A stretch of 42,625 nt of DNA from Deltaproteobacteria bacterium (GTDB lineage: Bacteria > Desulfobacterota > SM23-61): assembly GCA_016875165.1 (NCBI GenBank), contig VGSF01000034.1, positions 1 to 42,625 of the forward strand, in the 5' to 3' direction. The position numbers and the translations under genes were made by a program. Shown one piece after another: positions 23,931 through 31,519 of this stretch (its first letter is position 1; each line of letters opens with the position of its first letter). The notes under the pieces are model-generated. The model saw nothing but the letters and a program-made list of their open reading frames with translations. It did not search any database and had not been told where the DNA came from.

Positions 23931-24205
23931 GTAACACTTTAGCTCTTTGAAAAAAGGTGTGTTGTAAAGGCCAAGGGATTCCAGGGGCCGGGGGCCAGAG
24001 CGGAATCCGCCTTAGGCGGAGAATCATAAGGCGCTTATTTCTCCGCATATGGGGCGGGCAAGAACCCCCGCCTCCTCCGGAGGAACAGATCTTCTATCTT
24101 CGTGGCCAAGCGGAACCCCAACCGATGCTTCCGGCGCGTTCCGCTCTAACCCCCGGCCCTTACCAAAGGCTTTTATACCATTTTTTCAAATCGCTAAACT
24201 GTTAC
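23931..24205. repeat. MITE-like element M1, copy 3 (about 275 bp)
   Basis: It starts GTAACACTTTAGCTC and ends CGCTAAACTGTTAC, giving inverted ends GTAACA(C/G)TTTAGC. It is more diverged than copies 1 and 2 and has an extra TCCGCCTTAGGCGGA palindrome in the left arm. It ends 20 bp before the next gene. Confidence 0.8.
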
Positions 24206-24224
24206 GGGGTTTTATTATAGTGGC

Positions 24225-24983
24225 TTAGATGGTCATTCCCCCATCTATGGCGATGGTCGCACCGTTCATAAAGGCCGCTTCATCCGATGCCGCGAAAAGA
24301 ATAGCGGCGGCTATCTCTTCATCCTTTCCTAAACGTCCCATGGGCTGGCGGGCGATGAAATCAGCCCGGGCTTTCTCAGGGTCAGCGAAAGCCTGGATCC
24401 TGCGTTCCAGGGAGGGGGTGTATGTTGTTCCGGGACAGACACAATTAACCCGGATATTTTCGGAAAGATAGTCCGCAGCCATGGCCTTGGTCAGAACCAG
24501 GACACCTCCTTTGGAGGCCGTATAAGCGCCCCGGTCTTTCACTCCCTTGAGGGCCACAACCGAGGCGTTGTGCACGATAACGCCCCCGCCGATCCTGCGC
24601 ATTTCCGGAATGGTATATTTGGAGACAAGAAAGACCCCTTTGAGGTTTACAGCCATGGTGCGATCCCAATCCTCTTCCGACATGTTGTCAACCCTTCCGG
24701 GGAGGACGATCCCGGCGTTGTTCACCAGAATGTCGATCCGGCCAAAAGCCTTGACCGTCTCTTCTACCATGCGCCGGGCATCGGCGGCTATGGAAACATC
24801 TCCCTGTATGTAGATCCCTTGTCCGCCGGCTTCTTGCAACAAACGAAGAGTTTCCTGGCCATTGGCCGGAGTCAAAGAGTTGATGGCCACCTTCGCCCCT
24901 TCTCTGCCGAAGCGAACAGCAGCCGCCCGGCCAATACCCACGCCGGCGCCTGTGATTAAAACCACTTTTCCTTGGAATCGCAT
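24225..24983 (-). CDS. SDR oxidoreductase, last gene of the 2-oxoacid dehydrogenase operon
   Basis: This 252-residue classical SDR has TGAGVGIG (11-18), NNAG (90-93), a catalytic Ser in NASVVAL, and YTASK (YxxxK). The C-terminal ATIAIDGGMTI is normal. It should act on a small hydroxy or keto compound with NAD(P). It starts with a strong RBS (GGAGGGG) 8 bp after the decarboxylase-like gene, so it belongs to the minus-strand operon. If that complex is an acetoin dehydrogenase, an acetoin or butanediol dehydrogenase role would fit; this is inference. Confidence 0.87.
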   Translation of the reverse strand: MRFQGKVVLITGAGVGIGRAAAVRFGREGAKVAINSLTPANGQETLRLLQEAGGQGIYIQGDVSIAADARRMVEETVKAFGRIDILVNNAGIVLPGRVDNMSEEDWDRTMAVNLKGVFLVSKYTIPEMRRIGGGVIVHNASVVALKGVKDRGAYTASKGGVLVLTKAMAADYLSENIRVNCVCPGTTYTPSLERRIQAFADPEKARADFIARQPMGRLGKDEEIAAAILFAASDEAAFMNGATIAIDGGMTI

Positions 24984-24991
24984 AACCCCTC

Positions 24992-25375
24992 CTATTTTTC
25001 TTTTTCCTCTTCCTCGATTCTATGCAAGGCCCGAAGACCTGTGGCCAGGGTGGGGGCTCCGCCGGGGATGGCGGAGGTTTCGAGGGCTTCCAGCAATTCC
25101 AGCTTGGTCGCCCCCAGGCGCAGAGCCCTCTTAGCATGTTCATAGACCGCATCGCCGAGTCCCCGGTAAGCGAGCAGGGCGAGGGCAATGAGTTCCCTGG
25201 TTTTGGCGGGGAGAGCCTTTCCGTCAGTCAATCCTTTGGTGTACAGATTGTTGTAGGATTCAAGAAATTCCAGGTCTTTTTCGGCTAAATAGACCCAGGA
25301 CTCTAACACATATCCCCGCTCTTTCCTCATCTCTTCCAGAAGTTTTTCCCTTTTTTCATTTTCCAGCTCAGCCAT
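24992..25375 (-). CDS. Carboxymuconolactone-decarboxylase-like protein without CxxC
   Basis: This 127-residue all-helical protein of the CMD/AhpD superfamily has the core LIALALLAYRGLGDAVYEHA with RALRLGATKLELLEAL. The conserved His is present in YEHA, but both cysteines of the AhpD-type CxxC are absent (RGLGDAVYEH). It therefore cannot work as a thiol peroxidase-like AhpD and may be a lyase-type member or a non-catalytic partner. It has a strong RBS (AAAAGGAGGGAGAA) and lies 33 bp after lipA. Its place in an operon for a lipoyl-dependent complex is odd and noteworthy. Confidence 0.75.
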   Translation of the reverse strand: MAELENEKREKLLEEMRKERGYVLESWVYLAEKDLEFLESYNNLYTKGLTDGKALPAKTRELIALALLAYRGLGDAVYEHAKRALRLGATKLELLEALETSAIPGGAPTLATGLRALHRIEEEEKEK

Positions 25376-25408
25376 TTCTCCCTCCTTTTGGTAATGAATT
25401 TATGACGC

Positions 25409-26263
25409 TCAGGATTGGATATGCCGGAAGAGTTCAGCGGCGTGGAAAGAGCTGCGCACTAAGGGGGCGGAAAAGACCGCTTTGAATCCCATCTTTTCAC
25501 CCTCCCAGCGCAGATCTTCGAATTCTTCCGGCGGGATATATCGAAAGACCGGGTGATGCCTGCCCGAAGGTTGCAGATACTGGCCCAGGGTCAGAAGATC
25601 ACAGGAAATTTCCCTTAGGTCGCTCATGACCTGCAAAACTTCATTCCATTCCTCCCCCAATCCCAGCATCAGGCCTGATTTGGTAATTTTCTCCGGGTTG
25701 ATCTCCTTTACCGTCCTTAAAAGGCCTATGGACCGGCGGTAATCGGCTTGTGGCCGGACATCCCGGTATAAGCGGGAAACGGTTTCTACGTTGTGGTTGA
25801 TGATGTCAGGGTTGCTGTCGATGACCATGCGCAATGCTGCTAACGAACCCTGAAAGTCCGGGATCAGCACTTCCACGACAATATCAGGGTTGTGTTTCTT
25901 TAAGGCCCTAACTGTTGCGGCGAAATGAAATGCGCCTCCATCCTCAAGATCATCCCGGGTAACGGAAGTGACTACCACATGGGTTAAACATAGTTCCGCC
26001 GCCGCTTCCGCGATCCTTTGAGGCTCTTGCGGATCAGGAGCCGGGGGGCGCTCCTCTGCGGGGATAGCGCAAAAGGTGCAATTTCTTGTGCAGGTTTTTC
26101 CCAGGATTAAAAAAGTCGCGGTTCCCCGGCCGAAACATTCTCCCTGATTCGGGCAAAGAGCTCCCTGGCAGACCGTATTCAGGTTGTGCCGCCCGAGTAA
26201 TTCGCGCATCTGCTGCAGAGCTTTTTGATCGGGAAGTTTTCGTCGTAGCCAAACAGGTTTCAT
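25409..26263 (-). CDS. lipA: Lipoyl synthase LipA
   Basis: This 284-residue radical SAM enzyme has the auxiliary cluster motif C32-C37-C43 (CQGALCPNQGEC), the radical SAM cluster C58-C62-C65 (CTRNCTFC) and the C-terminal RSS in VRSSFHA. It inserts two sulfurs into octanoyl groups on E2 or GcvH to make lipoyl groups. The length is normal. ATG 26263 overlaps the lipB stop by 4 nt, so it is coupled to it. The place after the E2 gene points to dedicated lipoylation of that complex. Confidence 0.95.
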   Translation of the reverse strand: MKPVWLRRKLPDQKALQQMRELLGRHNLNTVCQGALCPNQGECFGRGTATFLILGKTCTRNCTFCAIPAEERPPAPDPQEPQRIAEAAAELCLTHVVVTSVTRDDLEDGGAFHFAATVRALKKHNPDIVVEVLIPDFQGSLAALRMVIDSNPDIINHNVETVSRLYRDVRPQADYRRSIGLLRTVKEINPEKITKSGLMLGLGEEWNEVLQVMSDLREISCDLLTLGQYLQPSGRHHPVFRYIPPEEFEDLRWEGEKMGFKAVFSAPLVRSSFHAAELFRHIQS

Positions 26264-26955
26264 AGATAGGGCTCCAGCATCTGCCGGGATTCTTCGTGGA
26301 GGGAAGATCCAAAGACCTCAGCGAATTCCTGAAAGATCAGCGATTCCAGCTCCTCCATGGGAATCTCCCGTTTTAATATCCTGGCCATGGAAGTTACTCG
26401 GCGGCCCGTCCCGCAGGGGTTAATGAGGTTAAAAGCATCGAGGTCTGTGTTCACGTTCAGCGCCAGGCCGTGTTTGCTGATCCAGCGGGAAAGGTGCACT
26501 CCCAGCGAGGCGATTTTTTCCCCTCCCACCCAGACCCCTCTGAATTTTTCCAGCCGTCCGGCAGAAATGCCGCAGCGGGCAAGAAGACGAAGGACTACTT
26601 CTTCCAGGCGCCATACATAATCCGGCACGCTCAGGCCGTAGAGGCGAAGGTTGAGAATGGGGTAAACCACCAATTGCCCCGGCCCATGATAAGTGACGTC
26701 GCCTCCCCGGTCCGTGAAGATAACCTTGATATTTTTATCCTGCAGGATAGTTTGGGGGGCGAGGATGTTTTGCGTCTTCCCGGATTTTCCCATGGTTATG
26801 ACCGGTGGATGCTGTAGGAGAAGCAAAACATCTCCGATCTTCTCTTCCTTCCGGGCCTCAGCGAGACGATTCTGCAGGCGGAGGGCATCTTCATATTCGA
26901 TCATCCCCAGCCGAAAGGCTTGGCAGGGGCGGAGGTTATTTTCAACTACGGGCAT
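26260..26955 (-). CDS. lipB: Octanoyltransferase LipB
   Basis: This 231-residue protein has RGGDVTYHGPGQLVVYP (83-99), GVWVGGEKIASLGVHL with K147, and INPCG with catalytic C181. It transfers octanoyl from acyl carrier protein to E2 or GcvH. The length is typical. ATG 26955 has only a weak RBS; the gap to the E2 gene (117 bp) contains an imperfect palindrome near 27035-27075. With lipA it forms a complete route of lipoate synthesis within the operon. Confidence 0.94.
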   Translation of the reverse strand: MPVVENNLRPCQAFRLGMIEYEDALRLQNRLAEARKEEKIGDVLLLLQHPPVITMGKSGKTQNILAPQTILQDKNIKVIFTDRGGDVTYHGPGQLVVYPILNLRLYGLSVPDYVWRLEEVVLRLLARCGISAGRLEKFRGVWVGGEKIASLGVHLSRWISKHGLALNVNTDLDAFNLINPCGTGRRVTSMARILKREIPMEELESLIFQEFAEVFGSSLHEESRQMLEPYL

Positions 26956-27072
26956 ATGTTAAAATTACCACCGCAGAGGAAGGAGGTCAAGATGGTTTAG
27001 GACTGACCCTCTTGGGGAAGAGGAAAAAGAATTTGTTGCGGATTCGGCATTCTGAATTCTGCGATCCGCAAT

Positions 27073-28335
27073 TTAAAAGAGAAGAGGGTAGGGGTTTTCC
27101 AAGTTCTTCTTAACAACCTGAAGGAAGCGAACAGCCTGGGCACCCATGATGATGCGATGGTCATAGGAGAGGCAAAGGTACATCATCGACCGGATGACGA
27201 TTTGTCCCTCACGCACAACGGGGGTTTCCATCACTTTGCCCATCCAGAGGATGGCACTCTGGGGCTTTTGAATGATGGGCGTGGCTAAAAGCGCGCCGTA
27301 CACACCAGCGTTGGTCAAGGTGATCGTTCCTCCCTGGATGTCCTGCAGAGAAAGTTTTCTTTCCCGGGCTCTATCCGATATCTGGATAACCTCGCGGCTA
27401 AGCTCAAGGATGCTTTTGTGGGCCACATCTTTTACTACGGGAACCAGCAGGGTTTCCCCGGTATCCACGGCCACTCCCACATTGATCGTTCGATGGAAGA
27501 CCACTCCTTCACCCTGGAGGGAGGCGTTCAAAATGGGAAATTCCTTCACTCCTTCAGCCATGGCCCGCATAACAAAAGGTACGAAGGTCAGATTGACCTT
27601 GAACTCCTGCTGCAATTTTTCTTTCAGAGCATTCCGCAGCTTCACCAGTTCCGTCATGTCCACCTCGGCCATGGTGGTAACCCGTGCTGCCGTTCTTGCG
27701 CTCATTCCCATATGCTCGGCCATGGCCCGCAGCGGTCCGCTCAAGGGTTTGACCTCTTCGTCCGTAGAGACCGGCGAGGGCTTGACCCATTCGGCGGCGC
27801 CAAGCCCCGCCCTTGAAGGCGGGGTAAAGAAGCGCCGCTCAGGGTTGACTTCCTCTTCCGATGGTTTTCCTTTTCTTTCTTCGAGGAAGTCGAATATTTC
27901 CTTCTTACCGATTTTCTTCCCCGGATATTTGGCAGCAATTTCCCGGATGTCCAACCCCTGTTCCTCGGCTATTTTAAGAGCCAGGGGCGAAACTTTTAGA
28001 TCCCCACGTTCTTTCCTGGCCACAAACGGCTCCTGGGGTTCGTGGGGAGGCCCATATTGAGGTTCCTCAGCCGCAAAAAATCCCCCCACTCTTTCGCCAA
28101 CCAATCCAATAAGCGCAATCGTCTGCCCCACCATCACTTTTGTGCCGGCGGGAGAAAAAATCTTCAGCAACGTTCCCGAGGCCTCCGCCGGAATTTCTAC
28201 CGTGATTTTTTCGGTAATGATTGCCACCAAAAGGTCACCCTTTTCTACCGGATCTCCCTCTTTTTTTAGCCAGCGTTCAATCGTTCCATCGACAATACTC
28301 AGCCCCAGGCTGGGCATTTGGACTTCTACAGCCAT
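27073..28335 (-). CDS. Dihydrolipoamide acyltransferase E2 with altered HxxxDG motif
   Basis: This protein of about 420 residues contains an N-terminal lipoyl domain with lipoyl-lysine K43 (TEKITVEIP), an E3-binding domain (about 110-155) and the acyltransferase catalytic domain. The catalytic motif reads DHRIIMG: H393 is kept, but the usual Asp of HxxxDG is M397. In the family this Asp helps place the histidine, so activity may differ. Start: ATG 28335 sits 7 nt after AAGGAG; TTG 28350 would put the RBS inside the gene. It is the E2 of a pyruvate/acetoin-type complex. The E1 genes lie upstream and lipB, lipA downstream. Confidence 0.88.
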   Translation of the reverse strand: MAVEVQMPSLGLSIVDGTIERWLKKEGDPVEKGDLLVAIITEKITVEIPAEASGTLLKIFSPAGTKVMVGQTIALIGLVGERVGGFFAAEEPQYGPPHEPQEPFVARKERGDLKVSPLALKIAEEQGLDIREIAAKYPGKKIGKKEIFDFLEERKGKPSEEEVNPERRFFTPPSRAGLGAAEWVKPSPVSTDEEVKPLSGPLRAMAEHMGMSARTAARVTTMAEVDMTELVKLRNALKEKLQQEFKVNLTFVPFVMRAMAEGVKEFPILNASLQGEGVVFHRTINVGVAVDTGETLLVPVVKDVAHKSILELSREVIQISDRARERKLSLQDIQGGTITLTNAGVYGALLATPIIQKPQSAILWMGKVMETPVVREGQIVIRSMMYLCLSYDHRIIMGAQAVRFLQVVKKNLENPYPLLF

Positions 28336-28359
28336 GATGTTCTCCTTCAAATATTGTTG

Positions 28360-28611
28360 ATATTGGACGCAGATACACGCAGATAAACACCGATTATTGA
28401 GCTTCGCAAAAGTAATGGAACATTGATCAATTTATTACTCCCCCCTCACCCTCCCCTCTCCCCCGAATCCGGGGGAGAGGATAAAGGTGAGGGGGTTTAA
28501 GGCAGTGTCAATGCCCGTTCCATTATTTATACGAAAATAAAGGTTCCTTGAGCGCCTAAAGTTTATATTCTTTAATCTGCGTCAATCCGCGATAATCTGC
28601 GTCCCAATAAA
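28360..28611. repeat. Repeat block between E1-beta and E2 genes, with strong hairpin
   Basis: The block is bounded by GGACGCAGAT (about 28364) and ATCTGCGTCC (about 28595-28605), an inverted pair. Inside lies a long hairpin, CCCCCTCACC (28441-28450) with GGTGAGGGGG (28486-28495) around CTCTCCCCCG/CGGGGGAGAG. No coding frame is present. Confidence 0.65.
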
Positions 28612-29598
28612 TTATTCCATAATCTCTTTGGCTGCTTTTACGATTTTCTCGGCATTGGGCAAGTAAAAATTTTCCAGGATCGGGCTGGCCGGTACCGGCG
28701 TAAAGGGCGCTCCCACTCGCTTGATGGGGGCGTCCAGGGAATAAAAAGCTTCTTCGGCGATGAGGGCGGCAATCTCCCCGCCGAAACCTCCGAAGGTTGG
28801 CGCCTCGTGGACAATGATTACTTTACCCGTCTTTTTTACCGATTGCAGAATGGTTTCTCGGTCCAGGGGAACCAAGGTTCGGGGATCCAAGACTTCCACC
28901 TTCACCCCTTCCTGGTTCAGAAGGTCGGCCGCCCGCATGGCCTGCTGGAGCATGGCTCCATAGGCGATGATCGTCAGGTCTTCCCCGGAGCGCTTCACGT
29001 CGGCTTTCCCCAAGGGAATCAGGTGTTCTCCTTCAGGAACCGGTTCTCTTAGCCGGCTGTATAAAAATTTGTGCTCAAAAAAAACAACGGGGTTGTCGTC
29101 CCGGATGGCGCTCTTTAAGAGTCCCTTGGCGTCGGCGGGCGTGGAAGGCATGACTACTTTCAGGCCGGGAACGTTGGTGATCCAGGCTTCCGGGCTTTGC
29201 GAATGATGGAGAGCAGCTCCCACGCCGGCCCCACAGGCCATACGAAAAACGACCGGTACCGTTGCCTCCCCGGCGTAGGCGTAGCGCATCTTGGCCGCGG
29301 AATTGACGATGTGGTCCATGGCCAGCGCCAGAAAATCGGAAAACATGATTTCGGCGACGGGTCGCATTCCCCAAAGAGCCGCTCCCACAGATGTGCCCGC
29401 GATGGCCGATTCCGAAATCGGGGTGTCAATGACGCGTTCCGGTCCAAAGCGGGCAGCAAGGCCGTTGGTCGCTCCGAAAGGCCCTCCTTTTCCATACCCG
29501 ACCCGTACGTCTTCTCCGAATATGTATACCCGCTCATCCCGGGCCATCTCTTCGTGCAGTGCCTCGTTGACTGCTTCGACAAAAGTTATCTCGCGCAT
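28612..29598 (-). CDS. 2-oxoacid dehydrogenase E1 beta subunit (pyruvate/acetoin type)
   Basis: This protein of about 328 residues is a transketolase-like E1-beta with GEDVRVGYGKGGPFGAT, RVIDTPISESAIAGT and DFLALAMDHIVNSAAK, the usual family blocks, and the C-terminal transketolase domain (EVLDPRTLVPLD, VHEAPTFGGFG). It pairs with E1-alpha to bind thiamine diphosphate and decarboxylate a 2-oxoacid or cleave acetoin. ATG 29598 follows GAGGAAA at 8 nt; the upstream TTG 29613 has no such site. The length fits AcoB/PdhB. A repeat (29622-29683) separates it from E1-alpha. Confidence 0.93.
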   Translation of the reverse strand: MREITFVEAVNEALHEEMARDERVYIFGEDVRVGYGKGGPFGATNGLAARFGPERVIDTPISESAIAGTSVGAALWGMRPVAEIMFSDFLALAMDHIVNSAAKMRYAYAGEATVPVVFRMACGAGVGAALHHSQSPEAWITNVPGLKVVMPSTPADAKGLLKSAIRDDNPVVFFEHKFLYSRLREPVPEGEHLIPLGKADVKRSGEDLTIIAYGAMLQQAMRAADLLNQEGVKVEVLDPRTLVPLDRETILQSVKKTGKVIIVHEAPTFGGFGGEIAALIAEEAFYSLDAPIKRVGAPFTPVPASPILENFYLPNAEKIVKAAKEIME

Positions 29599-29621
29599 TT
29601 TATTTTTCCTCAAAATTTATT

Positions 29622-29683
29622 TTGGACACGGATGGACACTAAATAAGTTTTATCTGCGTTTATCTGCGGAAATCCGTGTCCAA
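29622..29683. repeat. 62-bp repeat between E1-alpha and E1-beta genes
   Basis: TTGGACACGGAT (29622-29633) and ATCCGTGTCCAA (29672-29683) are perfect inverted ends; TATCTGCGTTTATCTGCGG lies inside. The right end directly abuts the E1-alpha stop codon. Confidence 0.75.
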
Positions 29684-30655
29684 TTAATTTTTTAAATCCG
29701 CATAAACGTCTAAGAGCGTATCCTCCGGTAGGGGCAACGGGCTGGATTCGGCTAAATGTACCGCCTCTTCAATTTCCTCATTGACCTTTTTATACACGTC
29801 CTGCACCTTGGCATCATTCAGAATCTTTTTCTCCCGCAAATAATTCTCGAAGCGTCTCACCGGGCATTTTTCCTTCCAGGCGGCAACTTCTTCAGCGGAG
29901 CGGTAGACTCCTGGGTCATTGATGCTGTGCCCCATCCACCGGTAGGTTTTACATTCGATCAAGGTGGGGCCTTCGCCTTTCCGGGCTCGAACAATGGCTT
30001 TTTGGCTGGCTTCATAAACGGCCAGAACATCGTTGCCATCGACCATAATTCCCGGGAAACCGTAGCCTTCCGCCCGGATGGCGATATTTTCGATGGCCAT
30101 GGCGCAGGACTGAGGGACGGACATAGCATAGCAGTTGTTATCACAGACATAAACAATGGGCAACTTCATTACCCCGGCCATGTTCAGGGCTTCATGGAAG
30201 TCCCCCCGGTTGGAAGCCCCGTCACCGAAGAAATGCAGGGCCACGCTGTCTTTCTTCTGAAGTTTCATAGCTAAGGCCGCTCCCGTGCTGATCGGGATTC
30301 CCGAACCGATGAGGCCTGTCCCGGCCAGAAGGCCGATGGAGTTGTCTCCCGAATGGGAAGCAGGCCCCCGTCCTTTGCCGGAACCGTTTCTCCTGCCGAA
30401 CATGCCGGCCATCATGATCTTGATGTCGACCCCCTTCATTAAATACTTGCCCTTCCCCCGATGGGTGGGCATGATGGTGTCGTCTTTCCGGAGGCCATAG
30501 CAAGTCCCCACATCCACAGCTTCCTGGCCTACATTAGGGTGGTGAAACCCCACCAGCTTCCCCAATTTTAAAAGGTCAAAAGTTTTTTCTTCGAAAACCC
30601 GGTCCAGCACCATCCAGCGGTACATTTGAAGTAAGTCTTTGTCGCTAATTTGCAT
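29684..30655 (-). CDS. 2-oxoacid dehydrogenase E1 alpha subunit (pyruvate/acetoin type)
   Basis: This 323-residue protein has the thiamine diphosphate motif from GDG (144-146) to NN (173-174), THRGKGKYLMKG, and the phosphorylation-loop-like GHSINDPGVYRS. The length is typical of AcoA/PdhA of the alpha-beta type. It decarboxylates a 2-oxoacid or acetoin and passes the acyl group to the lipoyl arm of E2. ATG 30655 follows GGGTGGGAGG, a strong RBS, and it is the first gene of the operon. No E3 gene is present in the window. Acetoin is favoured by the linked lipoate genes and SDR, but pyruvate or a branched-chain acid cannot be excluded. Confidence 0.92.
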   Translation of the reverse strand: MQISDKDLLQMYRWMVLDRVFEEKTFDLLKLGKLVGFHHPNVGQEAVDVGTCYGLRKDDTIMPTHRGKGKYLMKGVDIKIMMAGMFGRRNGSGKGRGPASHSGDNSIGLLAGTGLIGSGIPISTGAALAMKLQKKDSVALHFFGDGASNRGDFHEALNMAGVMKLPIVYVCDNNCYAMSVPQSCAMAIENIAIRAEGYGFPGIMVDGNDVLAVYEASQKAIVRARKGEGPTLIECKTYRWMGHSINDPGVYRSAEEVAAWKEKCPVRRFENYLREKKILNDAKVQDVYKKVNEEIEEAVHLAESSPLPLPEDTLLDVYADLKN

Positions 30656-30689
30656 TAAAACCTCCCACCCTAAAAATGTTGGTACCCAA

Positions 30690-30845
30690 AAAATTGCCTA
30701 AACATTAAACCCCAAAATCCAAATCCCAAATAAATCCAAAATTCCAATGCCCAAATGACCCAAACGCCCTTTTCGGTTAGGGTTTGAAAAATTGGTTCAT
30801 TGGAATTTATTTGTTATTTGGTGCTTGGAAGTTGGTGCTTTTCCG
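30690..30845. repeat. Short dispersed palindromic repeat (CCAAAT type)
   Basis: CCAAATCCCAAATAAAT (about 30718-30734) and ATTTATTTGTTATTTGG (about 30805-30821) are inverted; AAATTCCAAT and ATTGGAATTT form an inner pair. It lies upstream of the E1-alpha start and holds no gene. Confidence 0.55.
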
Positions 30846-30849
30846 TACC

Positions 30850-31329
30850 CTAGTAATACATCCCTAATCCGCCGTTAATGTCCAGAACCAAGCCGGTAAT
30901 GTTTGATGCCGCATCTGAAAGTAAAAAAGGGATGCCTTCAGCCACTTCTTCGGGCTTCCCTAAACATTGCAAGGGGATAGTCTTTTTGAATGTTCATTCA
31001 CTTCTGCCGGAACATCCCAAGTCACAGGCGTATCGATCATCCCTGGGGCAACGGCGTTCACCCGGATTCCGCAGTCCGCCACTTCTCTGGCGAGAACCTT
31101 TGGGAAACCTACGACTCCTGCCTTAAAAGTAACATAATGGGATTCCGTAATAGTCGAACCGGCTTTTGCAGCCAGGGAAGAACCATTAACGATTGCCCCT
31201 CCACCGCATTTGATTATTTTCTACCACCACGATACGGGCACCATTTCAGACAAGCCTCAATGCTGTAGCTTTCCCGATTCCCGATCCTCCCCCAGTTATG
31301 ATCGCTACTTTCCACTTGAAGAATTCCAT
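30850..31329 (-). pseudogene. Decayed SDR gene
   Basis: On the minus strand, ATG 31329 (RBS AAGGAG further upstream) opens MEFFKWKVAIITGGGSGIG, a normal SDR cofactor motif. A stop (TGA about 31246-31248) interrupts it soon after, in [12 protein letters not shown]. About 90 residues are then missing: the frame passes straight to [23 protein letters not shown] (YxxxK kept), and [18 protein letters not shown] frameshift near 30985-30995 is needed to join the C-terminus, [18 protein letters not shown] through VLDINGGLGMYY, to its stop at 30850-30852. With one stop, one deletion and one frameshift it is clearly non-functional. Confidence 0.8.
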
Positions 31330-31431
31330 CCTTTTTGGATTCTCCTTGTTTCTTTTCTGTTAATAGACACTTTACGTGATCTAATACTTCTTAAGCCTGA
31401 AACATACCAAAACACACCGATCATAGAGAAG

Positions 31432-31472
31432 GAGGGGGCGGACAGCCAAGAGGATAAACTGACCTCCCCCTC
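31432..31472 (-). terminator. Hairpin at the end of the tct operon
   Basis: GAGGGGGCGGACAG (31432-31445) and CTGACCTCCCCCTC (31459-31472) pair at 12 of 14 positions. It lies about 50 bp beyond the last tct gene on the minus strand. The following sequence is only moderately T-rich, so it may be a terminator or a processing hairpin. Confidence 0.45.
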
Positions 31473-31519
31473 ATAATCCAACCAAAATGAGAAGAATCTT
31501 CGTGCCCATTACTAATTTT

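Noticed and set aside
27272..28060. Long plus-strand open frame opposite the E2 gene
   Set aside because: Ser/Arg/Thr-rich shadow of a well-supported gene on the other strand; no RBS or domain.
28336..28350. TTG start for E2
   Set aside because: This codon overlaps the AAGGAG ribosome binding site for ATG 28335, where the lipoyl domain begins as in the family.
29599..29613. TTG start for E1-beta
   Set aside because: A GAGGAAA site sits correctly before ATG 29598; the extra residues MRKNK are not family-like.
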